Shown here piece after piece: positions 1 through 4,991 of a DNA stretch of 5,024 bases. Under the pieces are notes generated by a model. That model was not told the origin of the DNA, made no database searches, and saw only the letters and a list, made by a program, of their open reading frames with translations. Origin of the DNA: Methanobacteriota archaeon (GTDB taxonomy: Archaea; Thermoplasmatota; Poseidoniia; Poseidoniales; Poseidoniaceae). The DNA is taken from the NCBI GenBank assembly GCA_018662715.1, contig JABJFP010000168.1:1-5024 (forward strand). Reading direction: 5' to 3'. The translations under genes and the position numbers were made by a program. Every line of letters begins with the position of its first letter. The stretch's first letter is position 1.

Positions 1-79
1 GTTTTGCTTTGGCTACTGCCTTTGCAACTGGCTTCTTAACGTCCTCTGATGCTCCACCCGCTTTGTCCAATAGTCCCAT
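1..79 (-). CDS. N-terminus of a Lys/Ala-rich protein, cut by window edge
   Basis: Only the first 26 codons are visible, read leftward from an ATG at 77-79. The peptide begins MGLLDKAGGASEDVKK and continues with alternating Lys/Ala/Val/Pro (KPVAKAVAKAK), a charged, low-complexity and probably flexible start. There is no signal peptide or membrane segment in this part. The start lies 5 bases after the TGA stop of the proline-rich gene (85-1119), and a purine-rich GGAAG overlaps the end of that gene, so the two are very likely co-translated and may work together. No function can be given from 26 residues. The open frame, the tight coupling and the plausible start make it a real gene rather than chance. 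Confidence 0.65.
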   Translation of the reverse strand, partial: MGLLDKAGGASEDVKKPVAKAVAKAK

Positions 80-84
80 TTGTG

Positions 85-1119
85 TCACGCTTCCTTGTAT
101 TGATTGCTGATTGCAAGGTAAACTGCAAAGTCCGACGTTTCAGTAAACGCATTAATCGACTCTTCGGGCATATTGCCAAGTTGGTCGTCTACCATGTTAT
201 AGAAAATTGAACGTGTGTCGTCGTCTGTGACGGCTGGGCCAGCGAGTACTTCTTTGTAAATTTCAAAGTCATCACTTTCAACAAATGCATTGACGATCGC
301 TTCGGGGAGATGGTCACCAAGCAAGTCATCAACAATTGAGACAAATTGAACGAAGAGGTCGTCATTATCAGACGAGGATGTTGCGACTGATGCTTGTTGT
401 CCATCGGTACCTTCAGAGTCAATGGTTCGCTTGAGTGCTTTCCGTTGAGACATTAATGCTTGAAGGGTTGGTGTTAATTCAGCAAGAGTTGCACTGTCAC
501 CGATGGTTTTTGCTTCCTTGTAGAGTGGTTTGAGTGATCGCAGTTCTGCTTCTACCTGCTTGAGTTCTTCTTCAACCGTGGCAGGTTGGGCTACTTCATC
601 CTCAATGAGTTCAACAACAGGTGCATCTCGTACTTCAGCCACTTTTTCATCCAATTCAGCTTTTCTCATTACGATAATTTCTCGGTCGAGTGAGTGCCCG
701 AAACGGTCAGCATATCGGTCGAGGAGTGACCCTGCCTCTTTGTTGGCAATCCGGTCGATATGGCCGTAAATTTGAGGAAGGGGTTTGTCGGAACGCTTTG
801 CCCACAAATCATTGTAACCTTTTTCATCAGCCAGGCCAGATAATGTTGTGTTAGGGTCGTTAACAGTTGGGATTGGTTGAGGGAGTGGTGCGACAGGCAA
901 AGGGGCGGGAATAGGTTCAGCAACTGGCAGCGGTGGAAGAGGGGCTACGGGCAAAGGCGCAGGTGCTGGCTGAAAGCCAGGCAATGGCGGCAATGGAGCT
1001 GCCCCCGTAGGTAGCGGGAGTGGTGGTAATCCGCCTTGAGGCATGGGCAATCCTGGTACTGGAAGAGGAGCATCTTGTTTCTTAGATTTCTTACCTCTCC
1101 GCAGACCCAAAGGACTCAC
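85..1119 (-). CDS. Proline-rich coiled-coil protein with duplicated C-terminal motif, function unknown
   Basis: This 344-residue protein begins at a GTG (1117-1119), the only usable start downstream of an in-frame stop at 1159-1161. It has no signal peptide or membrane helix. In order: a short basic start (RRGKKSKK, residues 7-14); a Pro/Leu/Ala-rich tract (about 17-84) in which PAPLPVAPLP occurs twice (53-62 and 71-80); a predicted globular/helical part (about 93-165) with many charged residues; a Glu/Lys-rich stretch likely to form a coiled coil (about 181-234); a Ser/Asp linker (about 235-254); and two copies of a motif of about 33 residues (259-291 and 306-337). Both copies share F...VDD..LG...PE...NAF.E..DF..Y. 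The layout suggests a cytoplasmic scaffold or adaptor, which is an inference. The gene is followed after 5 bases by another open frame. I do not recognise the family. A surface or motility-related role is possible, but no archaellum signature is visible. Confidence 0.85.
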   Translation of the reverse strand: MSPLGLRRGKKSKKQDAPLPVPGLPMPQGGLPPLPLPTGAAPLPPLPGFQPAPAPLPVAPLPPLPVAEPIPAPLPVAPLPQPIPTVNDPNTTLSGLADEKGYNDLWAKRSDKPLPQIYGHIDRIANKEAGSLLDRYADRFGHSLDREIIVMRKAELDEKVAEVRDAPVVELIEDEVAQPATVEEELKQVEAELRSLKPLYKEAKTIGDSATLAELTPTLQALMSQRKALKRTIDSEGTDGQQASVATSSSDNDDLFVQFVSIVDDLLGDHLPEAIVNAFVESDDFEIYKEVLAGPAVTDDDTRSIFYNMVDDQLGNMPEESINAFTETSDFAVYLAISNQYKEA

Positions 1120-1127
1120 CCCGTATG

Positions 1128-1148
1128 AAGGGATGGCGAACCACCCTT
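1128..1148 (-). promoter_or_regulatory. Hairpin with TTCG loop just before the GTG start
   Basis: On the transcribed strand the arms AAGGGTGG and CCATCCCTT enclose a TTCG loop. They form 8 pairs with one bulged T in the right arm. The hairpin ends 8 bases before the GTG start of the proline-rich gene. There is no T-run after it, so a structured 5' leader controlling translation fits better than a terminator. The pairing is seen directly; the role is inferred. Confidence 0.4.
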
Positions 1149-1182
1149 GAACCTTACCTCAAAACGCTAAGGGAAATTCGTG

Positions 1183-1231
1183 TTTAGAAAACGGATGGGT
1201 TTGAACCAAATCAAACAAGTTTAGCCCATCC
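1183..1231 (-). terminator. Inverted repeat across the priS stop, possible terminator
   Basis: GGATGGG in the last priS codons (1225-1231) is matched by CCCATCC (1193-1199), with a 25-base loop containing the TGA stop. On the transcribed strand AAAA precedes the left arm, and the right arm is followed by GTTTTCTAAA, so a few A-T pairs could extend the stem. Archaeal termination depends mainly on T-rich tracts, and this one is short. The large loop also makes the structure weak, so this is only a candidate end for the transcript carrying priS. Confidence 0.3.
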
Positions 1232-2410
1232 TTTTAGAACCAAAAAAGTAGCCCCAGTCTCATGTATTGAGATTCTGTCCCCCATTTTGGACTCCAATCT
1301 GCGGTCGCCAAATTGAGCAATAGCATCGTCAACTGTGTATTCTACCTCTATTGATTCATCCATACCGAGTGCAAGAGCCTCGTGAAGCGGATTGTACGGA
1401 TTTGAACCGTCAGGATCTAACCTGCTTAGAGGGAATTCCGAAACTCTCATTCCAGACTTCCCATGAAGTGATGTTGGCCAACGAATTTGCCTCCTCACGT
1501 CAATTGTCACAACCTCATCCGTTTCTCCTGCTGACCCCAATACGACTGAGGTATCTGATTTGAGAAGATTTAGGAATAAGGATTGATACTTCCCCAAAAG
1601 TTCGAATCTACCGGCCTTGAGCCTCTGAACCCTATCGTGATGGTTAACTACATCTGCTAGTTTCCGTATGGAATCGGCGGTTCTCTGCGAGGTCTGCCCC
1701 TCACGGTCAAGAAGGGACTGGAGTCCTGTCTCAAGCCGTTTGAGGTCTTCAGAAGAGGACCCAGTTTTGTTCGAGATGCCTGTTAATGTATGAATCATAT
1801 CATCCATACCGTTCCGAATCCGTTTGGTCCAGCCCTGTGCTCCATCATCGTGATAGCGAGCAAGACCACCTTTTACGTCAACTCCTTCTCCACGAATATG
1901 GGATACAAGTTCTCTGCGAGCTTCCGAATCTAAATGAAACAATGCAGGGTCCCGATAATGAAGATGGAAGCCGCGATGTCCAGAGAATGTAACTTGGAGA
2001 TGTTCTTCTTTGAAACCAAATTCAGGTTCTAAAAAATCGTTCCATAATGACCACGCTTGCTCATGAATCACTTCCAACATCCCTGGGAAATCTTTGTCTG
2101 TAACGCCAGGTAGGTGATCTCCATCCAAATCAAAAATTAAATCTGCTCCCTGCCACAATTTATCAGCCATTTTCATTTCAAAAGGACGTTTCCAATAGGC
2201 AGTTGAATAAAAAACGGAATGCATAGCCCGCTCAGAGAGAAACGTTCTGACCTGCTCTACCCCGGAAAAAGATTTGTGACGAAGCGGAGGTGCTCCACCG
2301 AATGGAATGAACATCCACTCCCGAGATTTTACCCGTGGCGGAGACCACAGTGGGGATGTGCGATAATATTGCCCAAATCTATGCGCAAAGCGAGCCCAGC
2401 CTTGTGACAT
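1211..2410 (-). CDS. priS: DNA primase small (catalytic) subunit PriS
   Basis: PriS is the catalytic subunit of the archaeal/eukaryal heterodimeric primase and makes primers for DNA replication with PriL, which is not in this window. The 399-residue length is typical. Motifs in family order: REWMFIPF (30-37); YSTAYW (68-73); GADLIFDLDGDHL (88-100), with metal-binding aspartates D94 and D96; the nucleotide-binding FSGHRGFHLH (142-151); and TIDVRRQIRWPTSLHGKSG (302-320), with the third catalytic aspartate D304 and the conserved SLHGK. A helical region fills about residues 200-290. The ATG at 2408-2410 is supported by GAGGGG 8 bases upstream. The protein has no cysteine, so the zinc knuckle that many archaeal PriS proteins carry after the DxD motif is absent. 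The family assignment is secure. A primase-like repair or plasmid enzyme is unlikely given the full motif set. Confidence 0.96.
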   Translation of the reverse strand: MSQGWARFAHRFGQYYRTSPLWSPPRVKSREWMFIPFGGAPPLRHKSFSGVEQVRTFLSERAMHSVFYSTAYWKRPFEMKMADKLWQGADLIFDLDGDHLPGVTDKDFPGMLEVIHEQAWSLWNDFLEPEFGFKEEHLQVTFSGHRGFHLHYRDPALFHLDSEARRELVSHIRGEGVDVKGGLARYHDDGAQGWTKRIRNGMDDMIHTLTGISNKTGSSSEDLKRLETGLQSLLDREGQTSQRTADSIRKLADVVNHHDRVQRLKAGRFELLGKYQSLFLNLLKSDTSVVLGSAGETDEVVTIDVRRQIRWPTSLHGKSGMRVSEFPLSRLDPDGSNPYNPLHEALALGMDESIEVEYTVDDAIAQFGDRRLESKMGDRISIHETGATFLVLKGWAKLV

Positions 2411-2418
2411 AAAAATCG

Positions 2419-2424
2419 CCCCTC
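2419..2424 (-). promoter_or_regulatory. Ribosome binding site of priS
   Basis: GAGGGG lies 8 bases before the priS ATG, a good Shine-Dalgarno match that supports this start. Its first bases can pair with CCTCA at 2435-2439, so the site may be partly masked (inverted repeat 2421-2439, 5-base arms, 9-base loop). Confidence 0.6.
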
Positions 2425-2447
2425 ATCATTGTAGTGAGGCCGAGGGT

Positions 2448-2468
2448 TCTTGAAGGAATCCTTCAAGA
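2448..2468. repeat. 21-base palindrome over the stop of the zinc-finger gene
   Basis: TCTTGAAGGA and TCCTTCAAGA flank one central A and are perfect reverse complements. The structure covers the last Ser codon and TGA stop of the small zinc-finger gene. As RNA it makes a 9-base-pair stem with a 3-base loop. No T-run follows it on the transcribed strand, so it could be an RNA 3'-end or processing hairpin, or a binding site for a dimeric protein about 40 bases upstream of priS. Confidence 0.5.
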
Positions 2469-2675
2469 TTCATTCTTCATCCAGAATCGCTCATCAGCTT
2501 CTGAAATCTTTGTTTCTGAGCCAGCACCTGTTGCATCAACATAGTGTTCCCAGCACATGTAGTAATTGTCAAGAACCATAGCGTTGCCAAACGTGAGGCG
2601 AATGCCACATTCATGGCAGCGTGGTCCGAGTTCTCCATTAGGGGCCTGTGCGAGTCGGATATGTTCATGGGGCAT
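2463..2675 (-). CDS. Small zinc-finger protein, 70 residues
   Basis: The protein has one clear feature, a likely zinc site of form C-x2-C-x17-C-x2-H: C20 and C23 in PRCHECG, C41 and H44 in YYMCWEHY. Between them lies a strand-like stretch, as in a treble-clef or zinc-ribbon fold. The C-terminal tail is charged (about residues 52-70). There is no signal peptide or membrane segment. The ATG at 2673-2675 is preceded by GGAAGGA at 5 bases, a strong ribosome site that selects this frame over the overlapping frame at 2477-2689. The gene sits 58 bases after the DOHH-like gene and 52 bases before priS, all on one strand. I do not know a named family. A nucleic-acid or protein-binding role is the usual one for such small archaeal zinc proteins, but here it is inference. 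Confidence 0.8.
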   Translation of the reverse strand: MPHEHIRLAQAPNGELGPRCHECGIRLTFGNAMVLDNYYMCWEHYVDATGAGSETKISEADERFWMKNES

Positions 2676-2680
2676 TGTAA

Positions 2681-2687
2681 TCCTTCC
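2681..2687 (-). promoter_or_regulatory. Ribosome binding site of the zinc-finger gene
   Basis: GGAAGGA sits 5 bases before the ATG at 2673-2675. It decides between two overlapping frames, because the competing frame would start at a TTG inside this site. Confidence 0.6.
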
Positions 2688-2733
2688 AAATTGTGCTAAT
2701 TCATTCTAGTCTTTGAACTTGAGGGATGAAATT

Positions 2734-3222
2734 CTACCATTCTGCGTTTTCGAACTCGGAACCGCTGACCCAAGCCAGCAAATCCAAAGCAACAACACAA
2801 GATTCTGAAACTTCCGGCAGTGGGTCTTTTGTAAATTGCTCAAGGATGGGGATAATACTCCTGTCCCCAATTGCCCCCATTGCTTCTGCTGCTTCATGCC
2901 GAACCATTACATGCTCTTCTGGATCAATAAGGCGCTCAGTGAGTGTTGGGAGGCAAACTGGATTTTGCATTTGTCCAAGTACATATGCGAGTTCATGACG
3001 AAGTAGCGCACTGGAAGAATGAAAGCCTGCACACAATGCTAGACATGCCTCGTCACTTCGTTCATTTCGGAGAGAGAACACGGCTCTCATCCTTTGAAAC
3101 ATTGGTAAAGATTCATTTTGAACCGCATCACGCCATAGCGAAACATTCCCTGAAGAAGTTGGTGGAGCAGGGTCTACAGAACCGTATTGGCTCTGCCGCG
3201 GAACGCGCTCATCTTGGACCAT
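2734..3222 (-). CDS. Half-length deoxyhypusine hydroxylase-like HEAT-repeat protein
   Basis: This 162-residue protein resembles one half of deoxyhypusine hydroxylase (DOHH), the di-iron HEAT-repeat enzyme that completes hypusine on translation factor eIF5A using O2. DOHH-type signatures in order: the inter-half linker SVDPAPP (15-21); RMRAVFSLRN (44-53); LLRHELAYVLGQMQ (73-86), with H76-E77; VMVRHEAAEAMGAIGD (105-120), with H109-E110; ESCVVALDLL (140-149); and a C-terminal SEFENA (155-160), like the end of eukaryotic DOHH. The HE pairs are 33 residues apart, as I recall for human H56/H89 and H207/H240. Human DOHH has about 300 residues and four HE pairs; this has two, so iron binding would need a homodimer or a partner. 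I chose the ATG at 3220-3222 (GAGG 8 bases upstream, 10 bases after the mqnD stop) over a longer frame from 3270 that overlaps mqnD. The alternative is a generic PBS-lyase HEAT protein, but the linker and HE spacing argue against it. Confidence 0.82.
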   Translation of the reverse strand: MVQDERVPRQSQYGSVDPAPPTSSGNVSLWRDAVQNESLPMFQRMRAVFSLRNERSDEACLALCAGFHSSSALLRHELAYVLGQMQNPVCLPTLTERLIDPEEHVMVRHEAAEAMGAIGDRSIIPILEQFTKDPLPEVSESCVVALDLLAWVSGSEFENAEW

Positions 3223-3235
3223 GAGGATAACCTCA
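3222..3235 (-). promoter_or_regulatory. Hairpin joining mqnD stop, ribosome site and next start
   Basis: On the transcribed strand TGAGG (the mqnD TGA stop fused with the GAGG ribosome site) can pair with CCTCA, whose last base is the A of the next ATG. The loop is TTAT. GAGG is 8 bases from the start. A ribosome finishing mqnD would open the stem, which suggests translational coupling of mqnD and the DOHH-like gene. The stem has only 5 pairs. Confidence 0.45.
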
Positions 3236-4114
3236 AGCAGCACCGATGAAGTCAATGTCTTGAACGTCAAAGTCGGCTTGTATCAACCCGAGTTCCTGGC
3301 CTTCAACAATAAATCGTCGCACAGAGGCTCTGCCCTCGTCTTCGTAGTCAATTGTCCGGTCGTTAACATACATCCCAACAAATTCTTTGTTGGTGTCATC
3401 ATCAATACCGCGACCCCATTCCTTTGCAAATTCTAACGCATCTTCTGGAGATTTTAAGGCATACTCAATGCTCATTTTAGTGTAGAGAGTGATGTCTTCC
3501 ATGACCGATTGCCCGAGGTCCCTTCGGACAACGTTGCCGCCAAGAGGCATTGGCCAATTTTCTGTCCTTCCATTCCACCATTTTCCAAGGTCAATCAACA
3601 CATCAAGGTCGTGGTCGACATAGGTCAGTTGCCCTTCGTGAATGATGAGCCCACTTTTGTACGTTCCATCAAGAATTCTTGGAATGATTTCGTCAAACGG
3701 GACTACAGCGACTTGACAATCGCCCCACGCAAGACGAAGTCCTAGGTAGGCACTGGTTTTCAAACCGGGCACTGCAATCACATTCGAGCGAGCATCTTCT
3801 TCCGAAACCCCAGACATGGTGACGACCATTGGACCGTATCCTTCGCCCATAGACGCACCGCAATTCATGAGCGCATAGTGTTCTGCAATCTCCGGATACG
3901 CATGGATTGATACAGCAGACACTTCCAAATCTTGATTCATTGCCCGATGATTCAGTGTTTCAATATCTTGTAGTTCATGAACAAACCGATAGCCTGGTGT
4001 GGGGAAGGCTCCTGTTGTCATGGCGTGGAACATGAATGCATCGTCAGGGTCAGGGCTATGTCCGATTCTAACGATTTTATTTCCGTCTTCGTCCAGTGGC
4101 AGTACTACGTCCAT
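3233..4114 (-). CDS. mqnD: 1,4-dihydroxy-6-naphthoate synthase-like protein (MqnD)
   Basis: MqnD converts cyclic de-hypoxanthine futalosine to 1,4-dihydroxy-6-naphthoate in the futalosine route to menaquinone. It is a cytoplasmic enzyme with a periplasmic-binding-protein fold. Family motifs: IGHSPDPDDAFMFHAM (17-32), SAVSIHAYPEIAEHYAL (66-82), CGASMGEGYGP (85-95), VPGLKTSAYLGLRL (115-128), GLIIHEGQLTY (155-165) with H159 at the catalytic-histidine position, and PLGGNVVRRDL further on. The 293-residue length is normal. The first motif differs from the textbook SPCPNDTFIF form and matches a variant often labelled MqnA/MqnD/SBP family, so the exact substrate is slightly uncertain. I start at the ATG at 4112-4114 because homology begins soon after; an in-frame TTG at 4145-4147 would add 11 residues, and neither has an ideal ribosome site. 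There is no signal peptide, against an ABC-transporter binding protein. Confidence 0.87.
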   Translation of the reverse strand: MDVVLPLDEDGNKIVRIGHSPDPDDAFMFHAMTTGAFPTPGYRFVHELQDIETLNHRAMNQDLEVSAVSIHAYPEIAEHYALMNCGASMGEGYGPMVVTMSGVSEEDARSNVIAVPGLKTSAYLGLRLAWGDCQVAVVPFDEIIPRILDGTYKSGLIIHEGQLTYVDHDLDVLIDLGKWWNGRTENWPMPLGGNVVRRDLGQSVMEDITLYTKMSIEYALKSPEDALEFAKEWGRGIDDDTNKEFVGMYVNDRTIDYEDEGRASVRRFIVEGQELGLIQADFDVQDIDFIGAA

Positions 4115-4150
4115 AGACCTGCCAATCTCCAGCCCTTCAAGAACCAACCG

Positions 4151-4170
4151 TTCAAAAAAATAAACAACAA
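4151..4170 (-). promoter_or_regulatory. T-rich tract between mqnA and mqnD
   Basis: The transcribed strand reads TTGTTGTTTATTTTTTTGAA in the 71-base spacer between mqnA and the mqnD ATG. It could be a partial U-tract terminator for mqnA, or a TATA-like element for mqnD lying about 45 bases before its ATG. The sequence alone does not separate these two roles. Confidence 0.3.
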
Positions 4171-4185
4171 TTTGAAATTATTCCG

Positions 4186-4980
4186 TCACCAAGCAAATTC
4201 GAGTGGTTCGGGAAGGCCACATGCTTCGCTCAAAAAACGATGAAGGCCGTCCATGTGATGGGAGTCTAGGCGGTTGAAAACCTCTCCAAAGTATTGGTCT
4301 AAACGTTCATGCGATAAATCTGAACGGCCCATTGCCCATTGAATCACTGATTCTCGCTTTTCATCTGATTGTTCAAACTCCACTAACCCTGAAAGTAAGG
4401 CTTCATGAGCTTCTTTCAGCACTTCCAATGGCGTATCATTACGGGCGACAAATACTCCAAATATCATCGGTAAGCCAAAGAGTTCTAGCCATGCCTGACC
4501 CAAGTCGAGTTGAACCATTTCGGGGAATTCCTTTGCAGCCTCAAGTGCTCTATCTCCGATGAGGAGGCAACCATCTGCGCGAGCAAGCATTGATTCATAA
4601 TCCGGACCGGTTGTGAAATATTCCATTTCCCGTCCCGACTGACTGATAAGATACTTGAGCAAGGCTACAGAGGTCGCAGAATCAGTGGGTAGTGCGATAG
4701 TTTTCATTGAATCAAGAGGAACTGCCCCAAACAAAAGGACGCTACCGACTTCCCCTTGCGAACCAATACCGATGTCGGGAAGCAATACGAGTTCGTCCGC
4801 GTGCTTAGCATAATCAGCGGCAGGAATAGGTGCGAGGACACAATCTTTCCGAAGGACATGGCCAGTGAGCCATGCTGGAGGGGCAGAAAGTACATTCCAC
4901 TTATCTGCTAGATTGTGGAAAAGTGGGTCACAGTTGAGGAATGCCACGCGGCCAATAGTAGACTTCCATGTATCTGTCAT
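4186..4980 (-). CDS. mqnA: Chorismate dehydratase MqnA
   Basis: MqnA dehydrates chorismate to 3-enolpyruvylbenzoate, the first step of the futalosine pathway to menaquinone. Family signatures in the 264-residue protein: IGRVAFLNCDPLF (9-21); a substrate-cleft stretch ending LAPIPAADYA (49-58); SQGEVGSVLLFG followed by IALPTDSATSVALLKYL; CLLIGDRAL; and LDLGQAWLELFGLPMIFGVF. The LG.AW...FGLP.IF block is characteristic. Length is within the family range, and there is no signal peptide, as expected for a cytoplasmic enzyme and unlike a transporter binding protein. The ATG at 4978-4980 is preferred because AGGTGA lies 5 bases upstream; a GTG at 4987-4989 would add three residues but overlaps that ribosome site. 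The mqnD-like gene follows after a 71-base spacer on the same strand, which strengthens both calls. The usual SxEY-type motif reads AADY here, a small deviation. Confidence 0.88.
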   Translation of the reverse strand: MTDTWKSTIGRVAFLNCDPLFHNLADKWNVLSAPPAWLTGHVLRKDCVLAPIPAADYAKHADELVLLPDIGIGSQGEVGSVLLFGAVPLDSMKTIALPTDSATSVALLKYLISQSGREMEYFTTGPDYESMLARADGCLLIGDRALEAAKEFPEMVQLDLGQAWLELFGLPMIFGVFVARNDTPLEVLKEAHEALLSGLVEFEQSDEKRESVIQWAMGRSDLSHERLDQYFGEVFNRLDSHHMDGLHRFLSEACGLPEPLEFAW

Positions 4981-4985
4981 CACAC

Positions 4986-4991
4986 TCACCT
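4986..4991 (-). promoter_or_regulatory. Ribosome binding site of mqnA
   Basis: AGGTGA is 5 bases before the ATG at 4978-4980 and contains part of the alternative GTG start, so it favours the ATG. It also overlaps the TAG that may end the upstream gene. Confidence 0.6.

Noticed and set aside
530..769. Plus-strand open frame rich in Ser
   Set aside because: It is the antisense of the charged part of the proline-rich gene; its Ser-rich make-up is what such an antisense gives, and it has no motif.
868..1071. Proline-rich repeats as a CRISPR or DNA tandem array
   Set aside because: The repetition is at protein level with diverged codons and no regular spacers.
2477..2689. Overlapping 70-codon frame on the same strand as the zinc-finger gene
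   Set aside because: It starts at a TTG inside the ribosome site of the zinc-finger gene and lacks the paired Cys/His pattern, so it is a frame shadow.
3223..3270. Longer N-terminus for the DOHH-like protein, starting at 3270
   Set aside because: It overlaps the conserved-frame end of mqnD, gives a hydrophobic lead with no match to the family, and the ATG at 3220-3222 has a well-placed GAGG.
3509..3745. Plus-strand frames inside mqnD, and similar ones inside priS and mqnA
   Set aside because: All lie opposite well-supported conserved genes, are short and show no domain.
4115..4147. TTG start adding 11 residues to MqnD
   Set aside because: No ribosome site precedes it and family similarity begins after the ATG at 4112-4114; it remains possible but less likely.
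3233..4980. MqnA and MqnD as ABC-transporter substrate-binding proteins
   Set aside because: The fold is related, but neither has a signal peptide or lipobox, no permease or ATPase gene is adjacent, and both carry the enzyme-family motifs.
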